Below, piece after piece: positions 43,067 to 55,531 of a DNA stretch of 64,000 nucleotides. The notes beneath the pieces are model-generated. The model made no database searches, was not told where the DNA came from, and saw nothing but the letters and a program-made list of their open reading frames with translations. Numbering within the stretch: position 1 is the stretch's first letter; every line of letters begins with the position of its first letter. Source of the DNA: Kitagawia praeruptora (lineage: Eukaryota; Streptophyta; Magnoliopsida; Apiales; Apiaceae). The stretch spans positions 265,501 through 329,500 of the forward strand of contig CM075345.1 of assembly GCA_037693485.1 (NCBI GenBank). The letters run 5' to 3'. Made by a program: the position numbers and the translations under genes.

Positions 43067-45538
43067 GGAAGCAGCTGGTCTTGTTTTGTATATGCAGGGC
43101 TTAAGTGATAAATTTATGAGTAAGTTGTCTGAAATATAGAGTTGTATGTAACTATTTTAAGAATTCTGAATGTTAAATGTTATGGGTGTTGATGAGTTGT
43201 ATGTAAGCATTGTATTGTTATTGTTTTAATGGGTTGATGTGGGTGTTAAGGTGGAAGGGTTTTGTGATGATGGGAGGAGCAGAGAGAGATATGAGAAGAT
43301 AGAATTTGAGAGTAAAATAAAGAGAAGAGGAAGAAGGAAGTGGGTATGTGCATATGTGAGTGTGTCCGTGAGGTTGGGTTCAATTAGGCCTGGTAGTTTG
43401 TGTTGAGGTGGTGCCATATTGCAAGATTGAAAAAGAGAACAGAGAGGGAAAGGGATTGTGTGGTCGTGGGCTATATTTTTCGAAGGGAAGCAAGAGTTGG
43501 CGTGGAGTGTGATTGTGTTGAATTTTATGTTTGTGTGTTGAAGTGGTGAAAGAATAAGAGCTGGAGTGGTATTAGTGTGCCCACTGGTGTGTGTTTATGA
43601 TGCAAAACAGGGAAAAGTCGAGAGGGAGAGTGAAAGACAGCTAGAGTAAAGAAGGGGAAGGCACCACCTTTGGGTAAGACTATATTTTTATTTTATTAAT
43701 TGAATGTTTAGAGTAAATTTTTGGAATTTTAGTTGATAATTGGAGAAGAGTATGTGTTTGAGAATTTGTGGATAAATTGAGAAAATGACATAGTATTTGA
43801 TTAGTTTATTAGGTGATGAAATGGATTTTGGGATGTTAGTTTAAAAATTTTGGTAAAATGAATAAAAGATAGGACTTAGGATAATTTTATAAAATAGTGG
43901 CGAAATTGGATTTTGGGAATTATGATTTTATTTGGCTAGAGGATTTTATGAGGAACATTATGATTATTTTTGGATAATTTTATGAAAAGTGGAAAGGGAG
44001 ATATGAATTTTATTTTAAGAATAGAATAAAATGATTTATTAAGCTAATTTATGGAATTTGGAGACTTGGTTGAATTATATTAAATAATGGATATGGTGAA
44101 AAATTCTGAAATTTGGCTATTAAATCAAGGAGGATATGTAGTAATTTCTAAGATATTTGGGAGTGGTAGGAGTAATCAGATGAATTAGTTATTAAATTCG
44201 TAAAATGATTAAAATGGAGACTTTGAGGAAATCTTATAAATGGTGGGAGGTTTAATTTTTGGAGGAAGTAATTTTATTTGGCTTTGGGATAATATTAGGA
44301 GTTTTAAGGAGATTTTTATGTTGATTTAAAGATGAAAATCAATGGAGTTATGGATTATTAAATGGTCATTTCTAAGGAGTCAAGAGTATTTTAATTAATT
44401 AAAATACTTCCTGAGCTCGCAAATTTGCGTATAATATATGGACACGATCGTGTCGAGATGTACTATTTAATCAGATGGATTTCATTTAGAGATTCTACAG
44501 AGAATACCTTATTTTAAAGGAGAGAATAAATTAAAAGGTTAGGTACCAATGATAAAAATTTTGTTTGGATTTTCACAGTGTTAGTTGTCTATATTACATA
44601 GATATTGATTCGAGAGTTCTTAATTGAGGCATGGTTAATACGTTCGAGTTAAGTTTATAAGCGTTTGTAGAATATTAGAATTTCCATCTAGAGACTATAG
44701 TATTGTCTTATGTTTAATATTGAAATAGACGCGCATATTCGATCTCGTGAATCAGACTCGTGGAAATTACAAGAGCGTCATACCAATGCATGATCGTATT
44801 AGAAGATTATGATGCCGTAAAATAGAAGAAGAAAGTAGTATTACTTCGACCTTACGTAATAGCTAAGGACTAGAGGCAAGTATACTATCCCTCACTTATT
44901 GTTCAAGTGATGTGAAATCCTCTTGTGTTATTTATATGTTCTTTCAAATCTTTTCTTGCAAGTATCTGTACCTTTCATTTTTAGTTATAATGTGAACCTG
45001 TTTTGTTAATTATATGATGTTCCTTTCAAATTATTTTGCTAGTATCTATACCCTTTAATTTTTATTCCAGTGACATTCATCTTCTATTAATTTACAAACA
45101 TACATTCTCCAAATTATCTTGTCATTGTTTATTTTCCTCACCTATCGTTCAGGTGTTGATTTCTTTTAAAATTATTTTATTTCAATATTCATCTTCTATA
45201 CTAATATTCTTCAGAGAATGTTTTTCTTCAAATTATTGTAAAATAATTCGAGGTTTATATTGTCGTTGAGGCATGTATTGCTCAGTGACGGTTAAAACAG
45301 AGAATGAATTGAGATCTTCTTAATTATTCAACTCATTTTTGTCAGGCCGATTCTGGCAGCTAAAGCCTATGAGTGATTAGCCGACAAGAGTGAGACCTTT
45401 AGTAATTGAGAATTTCTTAAATCCTCTTTTGAACTTCAGATTTTCCCTATTCCATGATTTCTTATAAATTGTTGTGAATTTATAAAACCTTGACAATTGC
45501 TTTGTTCCTTAAATTATTAATGTTTCCCTGTTGATACA

Positions 45539-47072
45539 TGAAAAGTGGATTTTATATCCACTTGGAACGTTCCATAGCGGCTTAAATTGGTGTACTTGGC
45601 CTCAAGTTTGTCGTATTTTTTATGTGTTTTATTTAATTATGTAGGTTTGAAGAAATGTCGATTAGGGGTGAACTTTCCGTTGATTTTGGAGTTGATTTAT
45701 GATATGGAATGAAGAATGGCGACTTAATATCAACTATCAAGAGTGTTACAAGTCAATGGATTGAAGACTGGAAGTTATTGCAAAAAGAACGGAAGATAAC
45801 TATGAAGAAACGAAGAAAAAAGGGCAGAAAATTTAGCTGGGCAGCAGACAGAGCGCTGGCAGCGCTTGTAGCAGTGCAGGCTGCGCTTGAATAGTGCCAG
45901 GACAGAGAAAGCAGCACTGGCTACGCTCCATGCAGCGCTTGGCCGGTTAAAAATTATTGAAAATTGTCCGTTTTACCCCTATTCGAATTCTAATTGTATT
46001 TTTGGTACCCAAACCTATTTCTAACTGTATTCTAGGTTGTTTTTCTTGATGGGCAAGATATCTAGGCCTATAAAAACACATCTTAGCCTTGTAAAATTGT
46101 ATCGTTTTATTGTAACTTAGAATTGTAAAGGAGAGAGTGGAAAAGGATTCAAATCTCGGTGACAAGCACGGATCTAGATCTACTTCATCTTTTGTATACG
46201 TTGAATCATAGATTTGTTTTCTCAACTCTTCGCTTATTTAATAATATTGTTTCTTTCTTTAATATCTTGTTAATTATCATGTTTTCATCAAATCTCATGA
46301 CGATGAACGGTTCAATTATGAACTAATCGTTGTCATGGGATTCTAACGAATTTATTTATGGAACTTAGTATCTGGATGCTTTAAAGATCTATGTGTGGTG
46401 TATAATTGATATCCTCGTATGGTTATGCTTAATAGATAGATGCGTCGCGAACATTTAATTTAATTTCTTGTGAAGTGAAAGTGGATCTTGAGATTTAAAA
46501 CTTGCCATGCTAGCATAGGTACATAGTTGTTTATCAATATGATTCGTGGTGTGAGATGAAATTACTCATACTACCTTATGTGATCTTAATGGATAACTTG
46601 CTATTCAACCGTTATGTTTTCAAATTCTATAGACATATAGGGTCTAAGCATAATTGGTGTCTATTCATCTTCTATCTCTTTAGTGGATGTATGTTTAGTT
46701 TGGTATGCGTATGCTGACAGGTAGCGTATACTTGTTTCGTGTTATCCGATCAGATATCAAAACCACTGCATATAGTGATTAAATGCGTTAGATCTAAGGG
46801 AAGTATTTAATGAAGTTAGGATCCCATGTTATTCTCATATAAGTAATTCGATTACAATTCTCTTTAGTTAATTTAATTCTTAGTTTAATCCTTTGCATCT
46901 TAGTATAATTTAAATAATCAACCCCCAATTTGTTACTTTTCCTAGCAGTGAATTAAAACCATACATTGTTGCATAGGCATATTTTCTGATTAAAACTTAA
47001 CCAGATCTCTACGGAACGAACTTAAATTGTATTACTTGTGACTACGTACGCTTGCGTAAGTTTATGTTAACA
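45539..47072 (+). repeat. Element A 5' LTR
   Basis: This is a 1534 bp LTR starting TGAAAAGTGGATTTTATATC (the 3' copy has TGATAAGTGG) and ending TTATGTTAACA. 'Ggcctataaaaacacatc' at about 46065 is a good TATA box for transcription start, and a GC-rich 'gcgctggcagcgctt' lies near 45850. The 3' copy has one extra 14 bp unit there. Confidence 0.93.
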
Positions 47073-47078
47073 AGTTTT

Positions 47079-47095
47079 TGGCGCCGCTACCGGGG
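47079..47095 (+). other. Element A primer-binding site (tRNA-Asp)
   Basis: TGGCGCCGCTACCGGGG lies six bases after the LTR. It matches the tRNA-Asp complement with two differences. Confidence 0.85.
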
Positions 47096-47205
47096 ATCAT
47101 CGGTGTTTTATTTTTAGTTTATGTGCTTTTCAATAGTGGTCGTTAGCGTTCACAGACTCGGATTTCTTACTTAGTTGTTTGTTTCGTGGTGTTTCAGGTA
47201 CTTAA

Positions 47206-48563
47206 GTTTGTATACGAACACGCTTACAAGCTCATTTGGAAGAATTGGCAGAAGACGATCTTGTAGAGAATAGAGAGGATAAGAAAGAGGAATCTGAAGC
47301 TACAGTAGCAATGGCAGATGCAGTAGCAGCTAAGGCTTTGAAGGAGTATTCTCAGCCGAAGATCAATGATATCCAGTCTAGCATTATCAGGCCGGCCATC
47401 ACGTCTAATAACTTCGAGATCAAGCTGGGCACTATTCAGATGCTACAGAATTCGGTTCAGTTTGGGGGTGCTCCTACGGAGGATCCTAACATGCATATTT
47501 GGGACTTTATCGAGATCTGTGATACTTTAAAATTCAATGGTGTTTCGGATGATGTATCAAGTTGAGACTTTTCCCATTCTTTCTGAAGGATAAGGCCAAG
47601 GGCTGGTTACACTCTCTACCACCTGGTTCTATTACTACATGGGAGGATCTTGCTCAAAAGTTTCTTACTAAATTCTTCCCTATGGCGAAAACTGCAGCAA
47701 TAAGGAACCAGCTAACTCAATTTCAGCAGTAATCTAAGGAATCTTTGTGTGAGGCTTGGGAACGATAGAAGGAGATGCTCAGTAGGTGTCCACATCATGG
47801 CATGCCTGACTGGATGGTTATCAACAGTTTCTACAATGGGTTGGGAGCACAATCTAGACCTATGCTAGATGCAGCATCAGGAGGAGCTCTTTGGGCTAAG
47901 AGCTATTATGAAGCTTATGAACTTATTGAGACGATGGCTGCTGATGAATATCAGAATCCAACCCAGAGGCTTTCTCAAGGCAAGGTAACAGGTTTGTTTG
48001 AGGTGGATACATCTTCAGCTATTACAGCTCAGTTGAAGGCTTTGACTATGAAGGTGGATTCTCTTACAAATTATGGAGTCCAGCAGGTTGCTAGTGTTTA
48101 TGAGCTATGTGCGGGTGCACATGAGACGAATCAGTGTGATATCTCTTCTGAATCAGCACAGTTCGTGAGTAATTTCTAAAGACCTGCTGCACCAGTTCCG
48201 GCTACTTATCATCCTAGCAATAGGAATCATCCCAACTTCAGCTGGAGCAACAATCAAAGTGCACAACAACCTTATCAGCAAGCAAAGCCATTCAATCAAG
48301 GCTATCAACAGCCTTATGCTCTGAGGGCACCATATCAACCTCCTGGATTTCAGCAGCAACAGCCCCAGGCTCATGCGGGGCAATCATCTAATGAAAAATC
48401 AGAAATGGATGATTTGAGGATGATGATGAAGAACCTGCAAGCTTCTCAAAAGATCTTGGAAAACCAGATGGGACAGATTGCAAGTGCCTTACTTAGTAGG
48501 CAACAAGGAACTCTTCCTAGTAATACGGAAGCAAATCCAGGTAGGAGGGACAACAAAGAATAG
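47206..48563 (+). pseudogene. Element A gag
   Basis: The frame opens near CIRTRLQAHLEELAED without a clear ATG. It passes AKALKEYSQPKI and the gag core (LKDKAKGWLHSLPPG, SRCPHHGMPDW, FYNGLGAQSRPMLDAASGG). The zinc-knuckle region (ELCAGAHETNQCD) has lost the first Cys of its CX2C. A Gln/Pro-rich part follows, then a coiled-coil-like stretch (MDDLRMMMKNLQASQKILEN). Defects: a one-base deletion near 47560, then TAA, TAG, TAA and TAG stops, most at expected Gln codons. It is homologous to B gag (shared FYNGL, AAGG and RQQG). Confidence 0.88.
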
Positions 48564-51269
48564 GTGAAAGCTGTGACTTTGAGATCGGGAAAGGTTACAT
48601 CAGATCCAAAATCAGCCGCTAAAGAAGATGAAGAAGTGCAGAATCAGCAAGTTGAAAAATTTGCAATGCCCGAAATTGAGAAATCTGACTTAGTAGCTGA
48701 TGAGCTAGATGGTGAAGTAGAGAAGAGCAAGGGACCTGTTAAAGCTTCTGAGGAGAAGTCTACAAAGAATACTCAAATCTATCCTCCTCCTTCATATCCT
48801 AGATGACTCCAGAAGCAGAATTTGGATAAAAAGTTTGCTAAGTTCTTAGAGGTGTTCAAGAAGTTGCAGATTAACATTCCTTTTGCGGAAGCTCTGGAAC
48901 AGATGCCAAACTATGCCAAGTTCATGAAGGGTATTCTTTCTCGTAAATTGAAACTCGATGAATTAGAGACCGTTGTTCTAACGGAGGAGTGTAGTGCCGT
49001 TCTACAACAAAAGTTGCCTTCTAAACTTAAAGATCCAGGAAGTTTCACCATTCTGTGTACTATTGGCAACCTTTCTTTTAGCAAGTGTTTGTGTGACTTG
49101 GGAGCTAACATCAATCTCATGCCCTTGTCAGTCTACATGCAACTTGGTCTACCGGAGCCAAAGCCAACTAACATCTCTTTGCAATTGGCTGATCGTTCAG
49201 TTACATATCCTAGAGGCATAGTGGAGGATGTCTTGGTGAAAGTAGATAAGCTTATCTTCCCAGCTGATTTTATGATTTTGGATTTTGAAGAGGATAAGAA
49301 GATTCCCATAATCTTGGGAAGACCATTCTTGGCTACAGGGAGGACTTTGATTGATGTGCAGAAAGGGGAACTCACCATGAGGGTGCAAGACTAGAATGTT
49401 ACTTTTAACGTCTTCAATGCAATGAAATTTCCCTCAGATGAAGAAGAATGCTTGAAGGTGGATTTTGTCGATTCTGCAGTTACTATGGAGATTGAACAGT
49501 TGCTAAAGTCTAATTCTTTGGAAAAGGTTTTAGTTGGTGATCCTGATTTTGAAGAGGAAGATATAGACGAGCAGTTACAACAGTTAAATTCAGCTCCGTG
49601 GAAAAGGAGAGTTGACATGCCTTTTGAATCTCTTGAGTTAGCAGAGTTGAAAAATTCGGAGGGGCGTCTTAAACCATTTATAGAGGAAGCTCCTACACTT
49701 GAACTCAAACCACTTCCTGAGCACTTGAGGTATGCTTTTCTTGGTGATGAATCTACATTACCTGTTATTATTTCTTCTAACTTGTCAGCTAGTACGGAAG
49801 AAAAGCTCTTGCGAATTCTGAGGGAGTTCAAGTCAGCAATTGGTTGGACCATAGCAGATATCGAGGGAATCAGCCCTTCTTATTGCATGCATAAAATTCT
49901 GCTAGAGGTAGGAGCTAAGCCTATTGTTGAGCATTAGCTAAGACTAAATCCTATTATGAAAGAGGTGGTGAAGAAGGAAATTCTAAAGTGGTTAGATGCG
50001 GGTATTATCTATCCTATCTCAGACAGTTCTTGGGTGAGTCCGGTTCAATGTGTGCCTAAGAAAGGAGGCATGACAGTTGTTGCTAACGAGAAGAATGAGC
50101 TCACCCCTACTCGGACAGTCACGGGGTAGAGAGTTTGCATGGACTATCGAAAGCTCAATAAAGCCACGAGAAAAGACCACTTTCCTCTTCCATTCATTGA
50201 CCAGATGTTAGACAGGTTGGCTGGACACGAGTATTATTGTTTGCTGGATGGTTATTCTGGTTATAATCAGATTTGCATTGCTCCGGAAGATCAAGAAAAG
50301 ACCACATTCACATGTCCTTTTGGCACTTTTGCTTTTCGTCGAGTCTCTTTCGGACTATGTGGGGCTCCTGCTACTTTTCAAAGGTGCATGATGGCTATTT
50401 TCTCAGACATGATTGGCACGAATGTGGAATTCTTTATGGATGATTTCTCAGTTTTTCGTACTTCATATGACGAGTGCTTGCATAATCTTGGCTTGGTTTT
50501 GAAACATTGTGTGGAGACTAATTTGGTGCTTAATTGGGAGAAGTGTCACTTTATAGTGCAAGAAGGAATTATTCTTGGGCACAAGGTATCTAGTAAGGGG
50601 CTTGAAGTAGATAGGGCTAAGGTGGAGACAATTGAAAATCTTCCTCCACCTATCTCTGTTAAAGGAATTCGCAGTTTTCTTGGTCATGCGGGATTCTATC
50701 GGCGATTCATTAAAGATTTCTCGAAAATTTCTAAACCTTTGTGCAACCTGTTGGAGAAGGATGTTCCTTTTAAGTTTGATGATGAATGCCTTGCAGCTTT
50801 TGAGCTTTTGAAGAAGAAGTTGACTACTACACCTGTCATTACCGTACCTAATTGGGAGGAATCGTTCGAGCTTATGTGCGATGCTAGTGACTATGCTGTT
50901 GGAGTTGTGCTTGGGCAAAAGAAGGATAAAATTTTTCATGTGGTTTACTATGCTAGTAAAACCCTTAACGATGCACAGCTTAACTACACCACTACTAAGA
51001 AGGAGTTGTTGGCCGTTGTCTACGCTTTCGAGAAATTCAGATCTTATTTGCTTGGTACGAAGGTGATTGTGTATACGAATCATGCTGCTATTCGATATCT
51101 CATGTCGAAAAAGGATTCAAAGCCTAGATTGATTCGTTGGGTGTTGTTATTGCAAGAATTTGATTTGGAGATCAAAGATAGGAAGGGCACGGAAAATCAA
51201 GTGGCGGATCATCTCTCACGTTTGGAAGACCTTGGTAAGGATTCACATAAAAAATCTCTTATTAATTAA
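48564..51269 (+). pseudogene. Element A protease, reverse transcriptase and RNase H
   Basis: One frame, broken by TGA near 48804, TAG at 49392, TAG at 49935 and TAG at 50127, then open to 51269. The protease has CDLGANINLMP (about 49090) and IPIILGRPF. RT has CMDYRKLN (50137), PFGTFAFRRVSFGLCGAPATF and the catalytic FMDDFSVF (50433). RNase H has MCDASDYAVG (about 50875) and ENQVADHLSRLE near its end. The stops stand where relatives have Gln, Arg or Trp, as in the Trp of the G-W-R motif before CMDYRK. A frameshift near 51260 separates RNase H from integrase. Replication enzymes with these stops cannot be made. Confidence 0.92.
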
Positions 51270-52599
51270 TCTTTTTCCAGATGAGCAACTTTTTGGAGTG
51301 CAAGATGAAGAGCCATGGTTTGTAGATTATGTGAATTATTTGGTGATCAATGTTATTCCTCCAGATCTTTCGAGTGCTCAAAGAAAGAAATTTCTACATG
51401 ATGTAAAGTGGTACCGTTAGGATGAGCCATTTCTGTTTAGACAAGGAGCAGATCAGATGATCAGACGATGCATTTCGTATAGTGAGACTGAGAGTGTTTT
51501 GAGAGATTGCCACTCTACTGTGTATGGTGGTCATTATGGTGGAGAAAAGATAGTAGCTCGTGTGCTTCAAGCAGGTTTCTATTGGCCTACCTTGTTTAAG
51601 GATGCTCATCGGTTTGTAATGAGTTGTGATCGATGTCAAAGGGTTAGCAATATATCTAGAAGGAATGAGATGCCTCTTAACATGCTTCTTGAGGTAGAGA
51701 TCTTTGATGTTTGGGGAATTGACTTCATGGGACCTTTTGTTTCTTCATACAATAATCAGTACATCTTACTAGCTGTGGATTATGTGTCTAAATGGGTCGA
51801 GGTTAAGGCATTACCGACCAATGATGCTAAGGTGGTACTGAATTTTCTTCATAAGCAAATTTTCACGCGTTTCGGAACACCACGTGCTATTATCAATGAT
51901 GAGGGGACACACTTCTGTAATCGTCAGTTTACTACATTGATGGCGAAGTATAATATGACGCATCGTGTTGCCACTGCTTATCACCCTCAAACTAATGGTC
52001 AAGCAGAAGTTTCCAACCGAGAGATCAAAAGAATTCTGGAGAAAGTGGTGAATCCGTCTCGTAAGGATTGGTCATTGAAGTTGGATGAAGCTGTGTGGGC
52101 GTACAGAACTGCCTACAAAACTCCTCTAGGTATGTCTCCGTTTCAGTTAGTTTATGGGAAGGCTTGTCATTTACCTGCAGAATTAGAACACAAAGCCTAT
52201 TGGGCTTTGAGGAAGTTGAATTTGGATATCAAGGCTGCGGGTGAAAAACGGTTGCTTCAGTTGAATGAACTTGAGGAATTTCGTGAGCAAGCTTACGAAA
52301 ATAACAAAATATATAAGGAGAAGGTCAAGAGGTGGCATGATAAGAGGTTGACACCCAAGGCATTTGTACCGGGTCAACAAGTGTTGCTATTCAATTCTCG
52401 CCACAAGCTTTTTCCTGGAAAACTCAAGTCAAGGTGGTTGGGACCATTTATCGTTAAAACGGTGTTTCCACATGGAGCTATTGAGATTTATGAAACTACA
52501 CCGGATCATGCTTTCAAAGTGAATGGCCAACGATTGAAGCATTATTATGGAGGTTCGTTTGAACGTGAGAAGATTTCCGCCATTTTGGCGTCGACTTGA
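51270..52599 (+). pseudogene. Element A integrase
   Basis: The +1 frame runs from FPDEQLFGVQDEEPWF through one TAG (51418-51420), then is open to TGA at 52599. The HHCC zinc motif is complete (CHSTVYGGHYGGEK ... CDRCQR, about 51508-51640). The catalytic Asp-Asp-Glu is present (GIDFMGPF at 51718, NDEGTHF at 51895, AEVSNREIK at 52004). The C-terminal part has WLGPFIVK. From 51457 on the domain itself looks undamaged, unlike the rest of the polyprotein. Confidence 0.92.
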
Positions 52600-52610
52600 A
52601 CTAAAGGAAG

Positions 52611-52660
52611 AACGTCAAGCTATTGACGTTAAAGAAGCGCTTCTTGGTAGGTAACCCAAG
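52611..52660 (+). promoter_or_regulatory. Hairpin cluster after the element A integrase stop
   Basis: AACGTCAA, loop gcta, TTGACGTT (52611-52630), then the palindrome GAAGCGCTTC (52634-52643), then the stem CTTGG/CCAAG (52643-52647 and 52656-52660). It lies 11 bases after the stop. The same order and spacing occur in element B (15328-15378). The second pair of the third stem is T-A here and G-C in B. Confidence 0.75.
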
Positions 52661-53173
52661 TGTGTTTTATATTCCATTCTTGTTTTTTGTTTCTTTGAAA
52701 AAAAAATTGTCAATAACGTAGGCACTACCTGCGCAACAGAGCGTTGGCTGCGCTGGCTGCGCTGTCCCCCCTGTCCAGGTATGATTTTTTGTTTTAAAAC
52801 CCCCAAATTTCATATTTCTTCTCCCTAATTCCTAATTCTACTCTTATTTCATATTATCTCCAAACCATAACCTATATCAATTCGAATTTCTAGCATAAAC
52901 ACATCTAAATTTGAATTTATACATCCCATATCTATATATACATACACCCATATCCATATCTCATCTCTATAATCCAAACTATTTATCATACATCCATTTA
53001 AGGCTTCAAGGGAGGTATAATTCGAAATTTTGAGGCTATTTGTGCAATTTCACCTCTTGGATTCGATTGGGTAACATTCTATGTCATCTTTTATTGCGAA
53101 TTTGTGAATTTGTGGTTAGGGTTTTTGTTGCAATTCGAATTTTGGGGAATTCTTGCTTGTGATTGGTATTGTT
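52661..53173 (+). other. Spacer between pol and the env-position ORF, element A
   Basis: AT-rich, non-coding, with one GC-rich piece (gcgttggctgcgctggctgc, about 52742) like those in the A LTRs and the B tandem units. Confidence 0.6.
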
Positions 53174-54157
53174 ATGGCTCCCAAAAGGCAACGAATTGTT
53201 GGTAATAGTAGTGGTACTCGTCCATTTTTGGATGAGGATTCGAGTTCGATGGGTGAGATGGAGAGATTTGTTTCTCCGAAGGCTCAATCGGAATATGAGC
53301 GATTAATGATGAAGGCGGTGCTTAAGGAGAGGAATTTGTTGCCTACTTATCAATTTGAGATGATAGACATGATTATTGAGCGTGGGTGGCCTACTTTTTG
53401 TGAGATGGCAAGGATGGTTCCGGTGAATGTGGTACGGGAATTTTATGCCAATGCCAAGATGGAACAGGATGGGTATTGTGTCGTGAGGGGGATGACTGTG
53501 GATTACACACCCCGAGCTATTTGGAGGCTTATTAGGCAGGCTGCTAGGCCGAGAGGAGAGGAGGATTGGATGCAGCAGTCTAGGGGGGATGTTGATTTGG
53601 ATCAGATTGTGGTAGAGTTATGTACTCCAAGGACGGTTTGGAAGTATAAGGCTGGCACTATGGAGCATCAGCACTTTCCTTCATCTAGGATGAATACGGT
53701 GGCTCGATATATTGAGGTTTATGCGAGGAGGTACTTCGGGTGGTATGCCTCATGCTTTAGTTATCACTGGGTTATGTGAGGCAGTACGAGTCAGATAGGG
53801 TGAAGAGGAGGAGATGTAGCCGACCGGTCCTCCTATTGATGTGGTCAGAGAGTGGGGCGCTCTGCCACGTGTGTCGAGAGCAGATGTTACTGGGAGTTCG
53901 AGAGCAGCTCCATTTTAGGGTATGGTTGATATGGCGGTTCTGGATGGTTACTTCCGTGGTATGACTCGGCGTATGGATTCTATGACACGGAAGATGGATG
54001 TGTTGAATGTCCGCCATCGCAAGTATTCGGAGGACATGGGTAGTGCCTTGGATACAGCTTTTCGGTTGCAGGTACTCCTGTTGAGTGGCCTCTTTTCGGA
54101 GCACGGACTCCGTATCCACCAGATTCACCCGAGGAGGGTGATGACGCTGCGGCGTAG
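53174..54157 (+). pseudogene. Env-position ORF of element A (Athila third ORF)
   Basis: ATG at 53174 opens about 200 codons starting MAPKRQRIVG. They include RFVSPKAQSEYERLM, RNLLPTYQFEMIDMII, GWPTFCEMARMVP and VREFYANAK. This pattern is typical of the 'putative plant transposon protein' domain found downstream of integrase in Athila elements. After TGA at 53779 homologous reading continues in other frames (GYFRGMTRRMDSMTRKMD, then PPDSPEEGDDAAA) to a TAG at 54157, so at least two frameshifts have occurred. No signal peptide or membrane segment is evident, so an envelope role is not supported. Confidence 0.75.
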
Positions 54158-54189
54158 GTATGTTTCTACTTTTCCTCGTATTTACTTCC

Positions 54190-54240
54190 ATTCAATGAGG
54201 TCATTGAATATCTTAAGTTTGGGGGTGGTGTGGGGGATAA
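54190..54240 (+). promoter_or_regulatory. Hairpin followed by polypurine-like motif, element A
   Basis: The stem ATTCAATG/CATTGAAT (54190-54197 and 54202-54209) has the loop AGGT. AAGTTTGGGGGTGGTGTGGG then starts six bases later at 54215. It is equivalent to 16689-16728 in element B, with two compensated base-pair differences. Confidence 0.65.
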
Positions 54241-55326
54241 GTAGTTGTATATGTAGTATTGTGTTCATATAGGATATCAGGTTTTGCATATTAGTCGTAA
54301 TTCATGCATATATGTTCGTATTATCTATGTGTGTTTCATATAGGACATTCTGTTATTTTTGTTTTTGTTTTACTATGTGAGTTCATATTAGTTGCATTTT
54401 CATGGCATGCATTTTTCATGATCCCTTAGGACGAGCTGATTCTGATTGATAGGTAGATGTTTAATTGAGTGTGATAATGATGAGTAGAGGGCTGATTTAT
54501 AGTTTCTAGGAATTGACTTGCATGTTACGGGAACAAAACTAATTACACAGTCTCATTGGGTGCTTTGGGCTAGGTTAGGGGCATGCATGTTGGATGTTTT
54601 GAGATTTAATCACTTGTTTATTCTTAGAATTTGCGTTATTCTCTTTATAGCGTAGTAACATTAAAATCTAAGTTTGGGGGAAAACAAGAATTTCATGCTG
54701 GTTTGTAATAAATGTCTATAATGGCTAGGCGTCAAATGGCTAGTAGCCGTCTCATATTTATATGAGTAGTCTAGGGTTGGATATGAGAAAGGCTCATTCC
54801 AAATTGCAAAATTAGCCACGGGTGAGCTCTTTAATACTCGAGTAATTAAGTCTGGGGGGACTTAGTCCTAGTAACCTGAAGCCCTTGTGGTTTGGGATTG
54901 CTGACCCAATGCTCGCTACATTGGTATTATTATATAAGCCTTTTGGGGTCTCATCCATTGCACGGTTAAATAAGCATGCTTGTATATTATGTGTCGTATT
55001 GTTTAGTAATAAAGCATGGATTTCTGAGTAACTCAGATAAGGATGGAGATGTTTCCTAGGTTATTAAGTGTCTACAGTCTATTCTATTTATAAACCTGTG
55101 ATTGTCTTGGTAAAGAATAAGTATGATTTTTGACCTAGTGTTGGGAGTATTTCTGATGAGCATCGCACACACGCACGTTTCTGTCATGTATTGTTAGTAT
55201 ACGGGGACTTAGTCGAGCTTTATTTGTAGTTAGTTGCATTCTTTGAGATATTTGCTTGCTAGTTGGTTTTAGTGAGTTTGAAGGGGATCTCGCATTTTTC
55301 ATATTAGTTACATTCATTCATTGCAT
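54241..55326 (+). other. Long 3' non-coding spacer of element A
   Basis: No gene. It holds two more polypurine-like motifs, AAGTTTGGGGGAAAAC (54670-54685) and AAGTCTGGGGGGA (54848-54860). Otherwise unremarkable. Confidence 0.6.
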
Positions 55327-55466
55327 TGCATTAGGTTAAATGGATTTTGTGGGTACATTCGCTATAGGCCCTCACGAGACCTTACTCGTCTACTAGGGCT
55401 GCCCAGGGGTTTAAAGGGCTTGTTGCATATGCCAAATGCAACCGTGATCACCTACGGAAGTGGTAC
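55327..55466 (+). promoter_or_regulatory. Conserved non-coding block before the element A 3' LTR
   Basis: Counterpart of 18195-18332 in element B: 'gattttgtgggtacattc', 'ccctcacgagac', 'tactagggctgcc' and 'cttgttgcatatgcc'. The ACGAG/CTCGT and TTGCA/TGCAA stems are kept. Confidence 0.65.
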
Positions 55467-55517
55467 TAGTTAGTTAGTTAATTATAATTGTTTATGCTTG
55501 AGAACAAGCATCGGTTT

Positions 55518-55531
55518 AAGTTTTGGAGGTG
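55518..55531 (+). other. Element A polypurine tract
   Basis: AAGTTTTGGAGGTG ends one base before the 3' LTR start at 55532. Confidence 0.65.

Noticed and set aside
53174..54157. Functional envelope gene
   Set aside because: No signal peptide, membrane segment or glycoprotein-like Cys pattern is visible. The domain is the cytosolic-looking 'plant transposon protein' type and the frame is broken.
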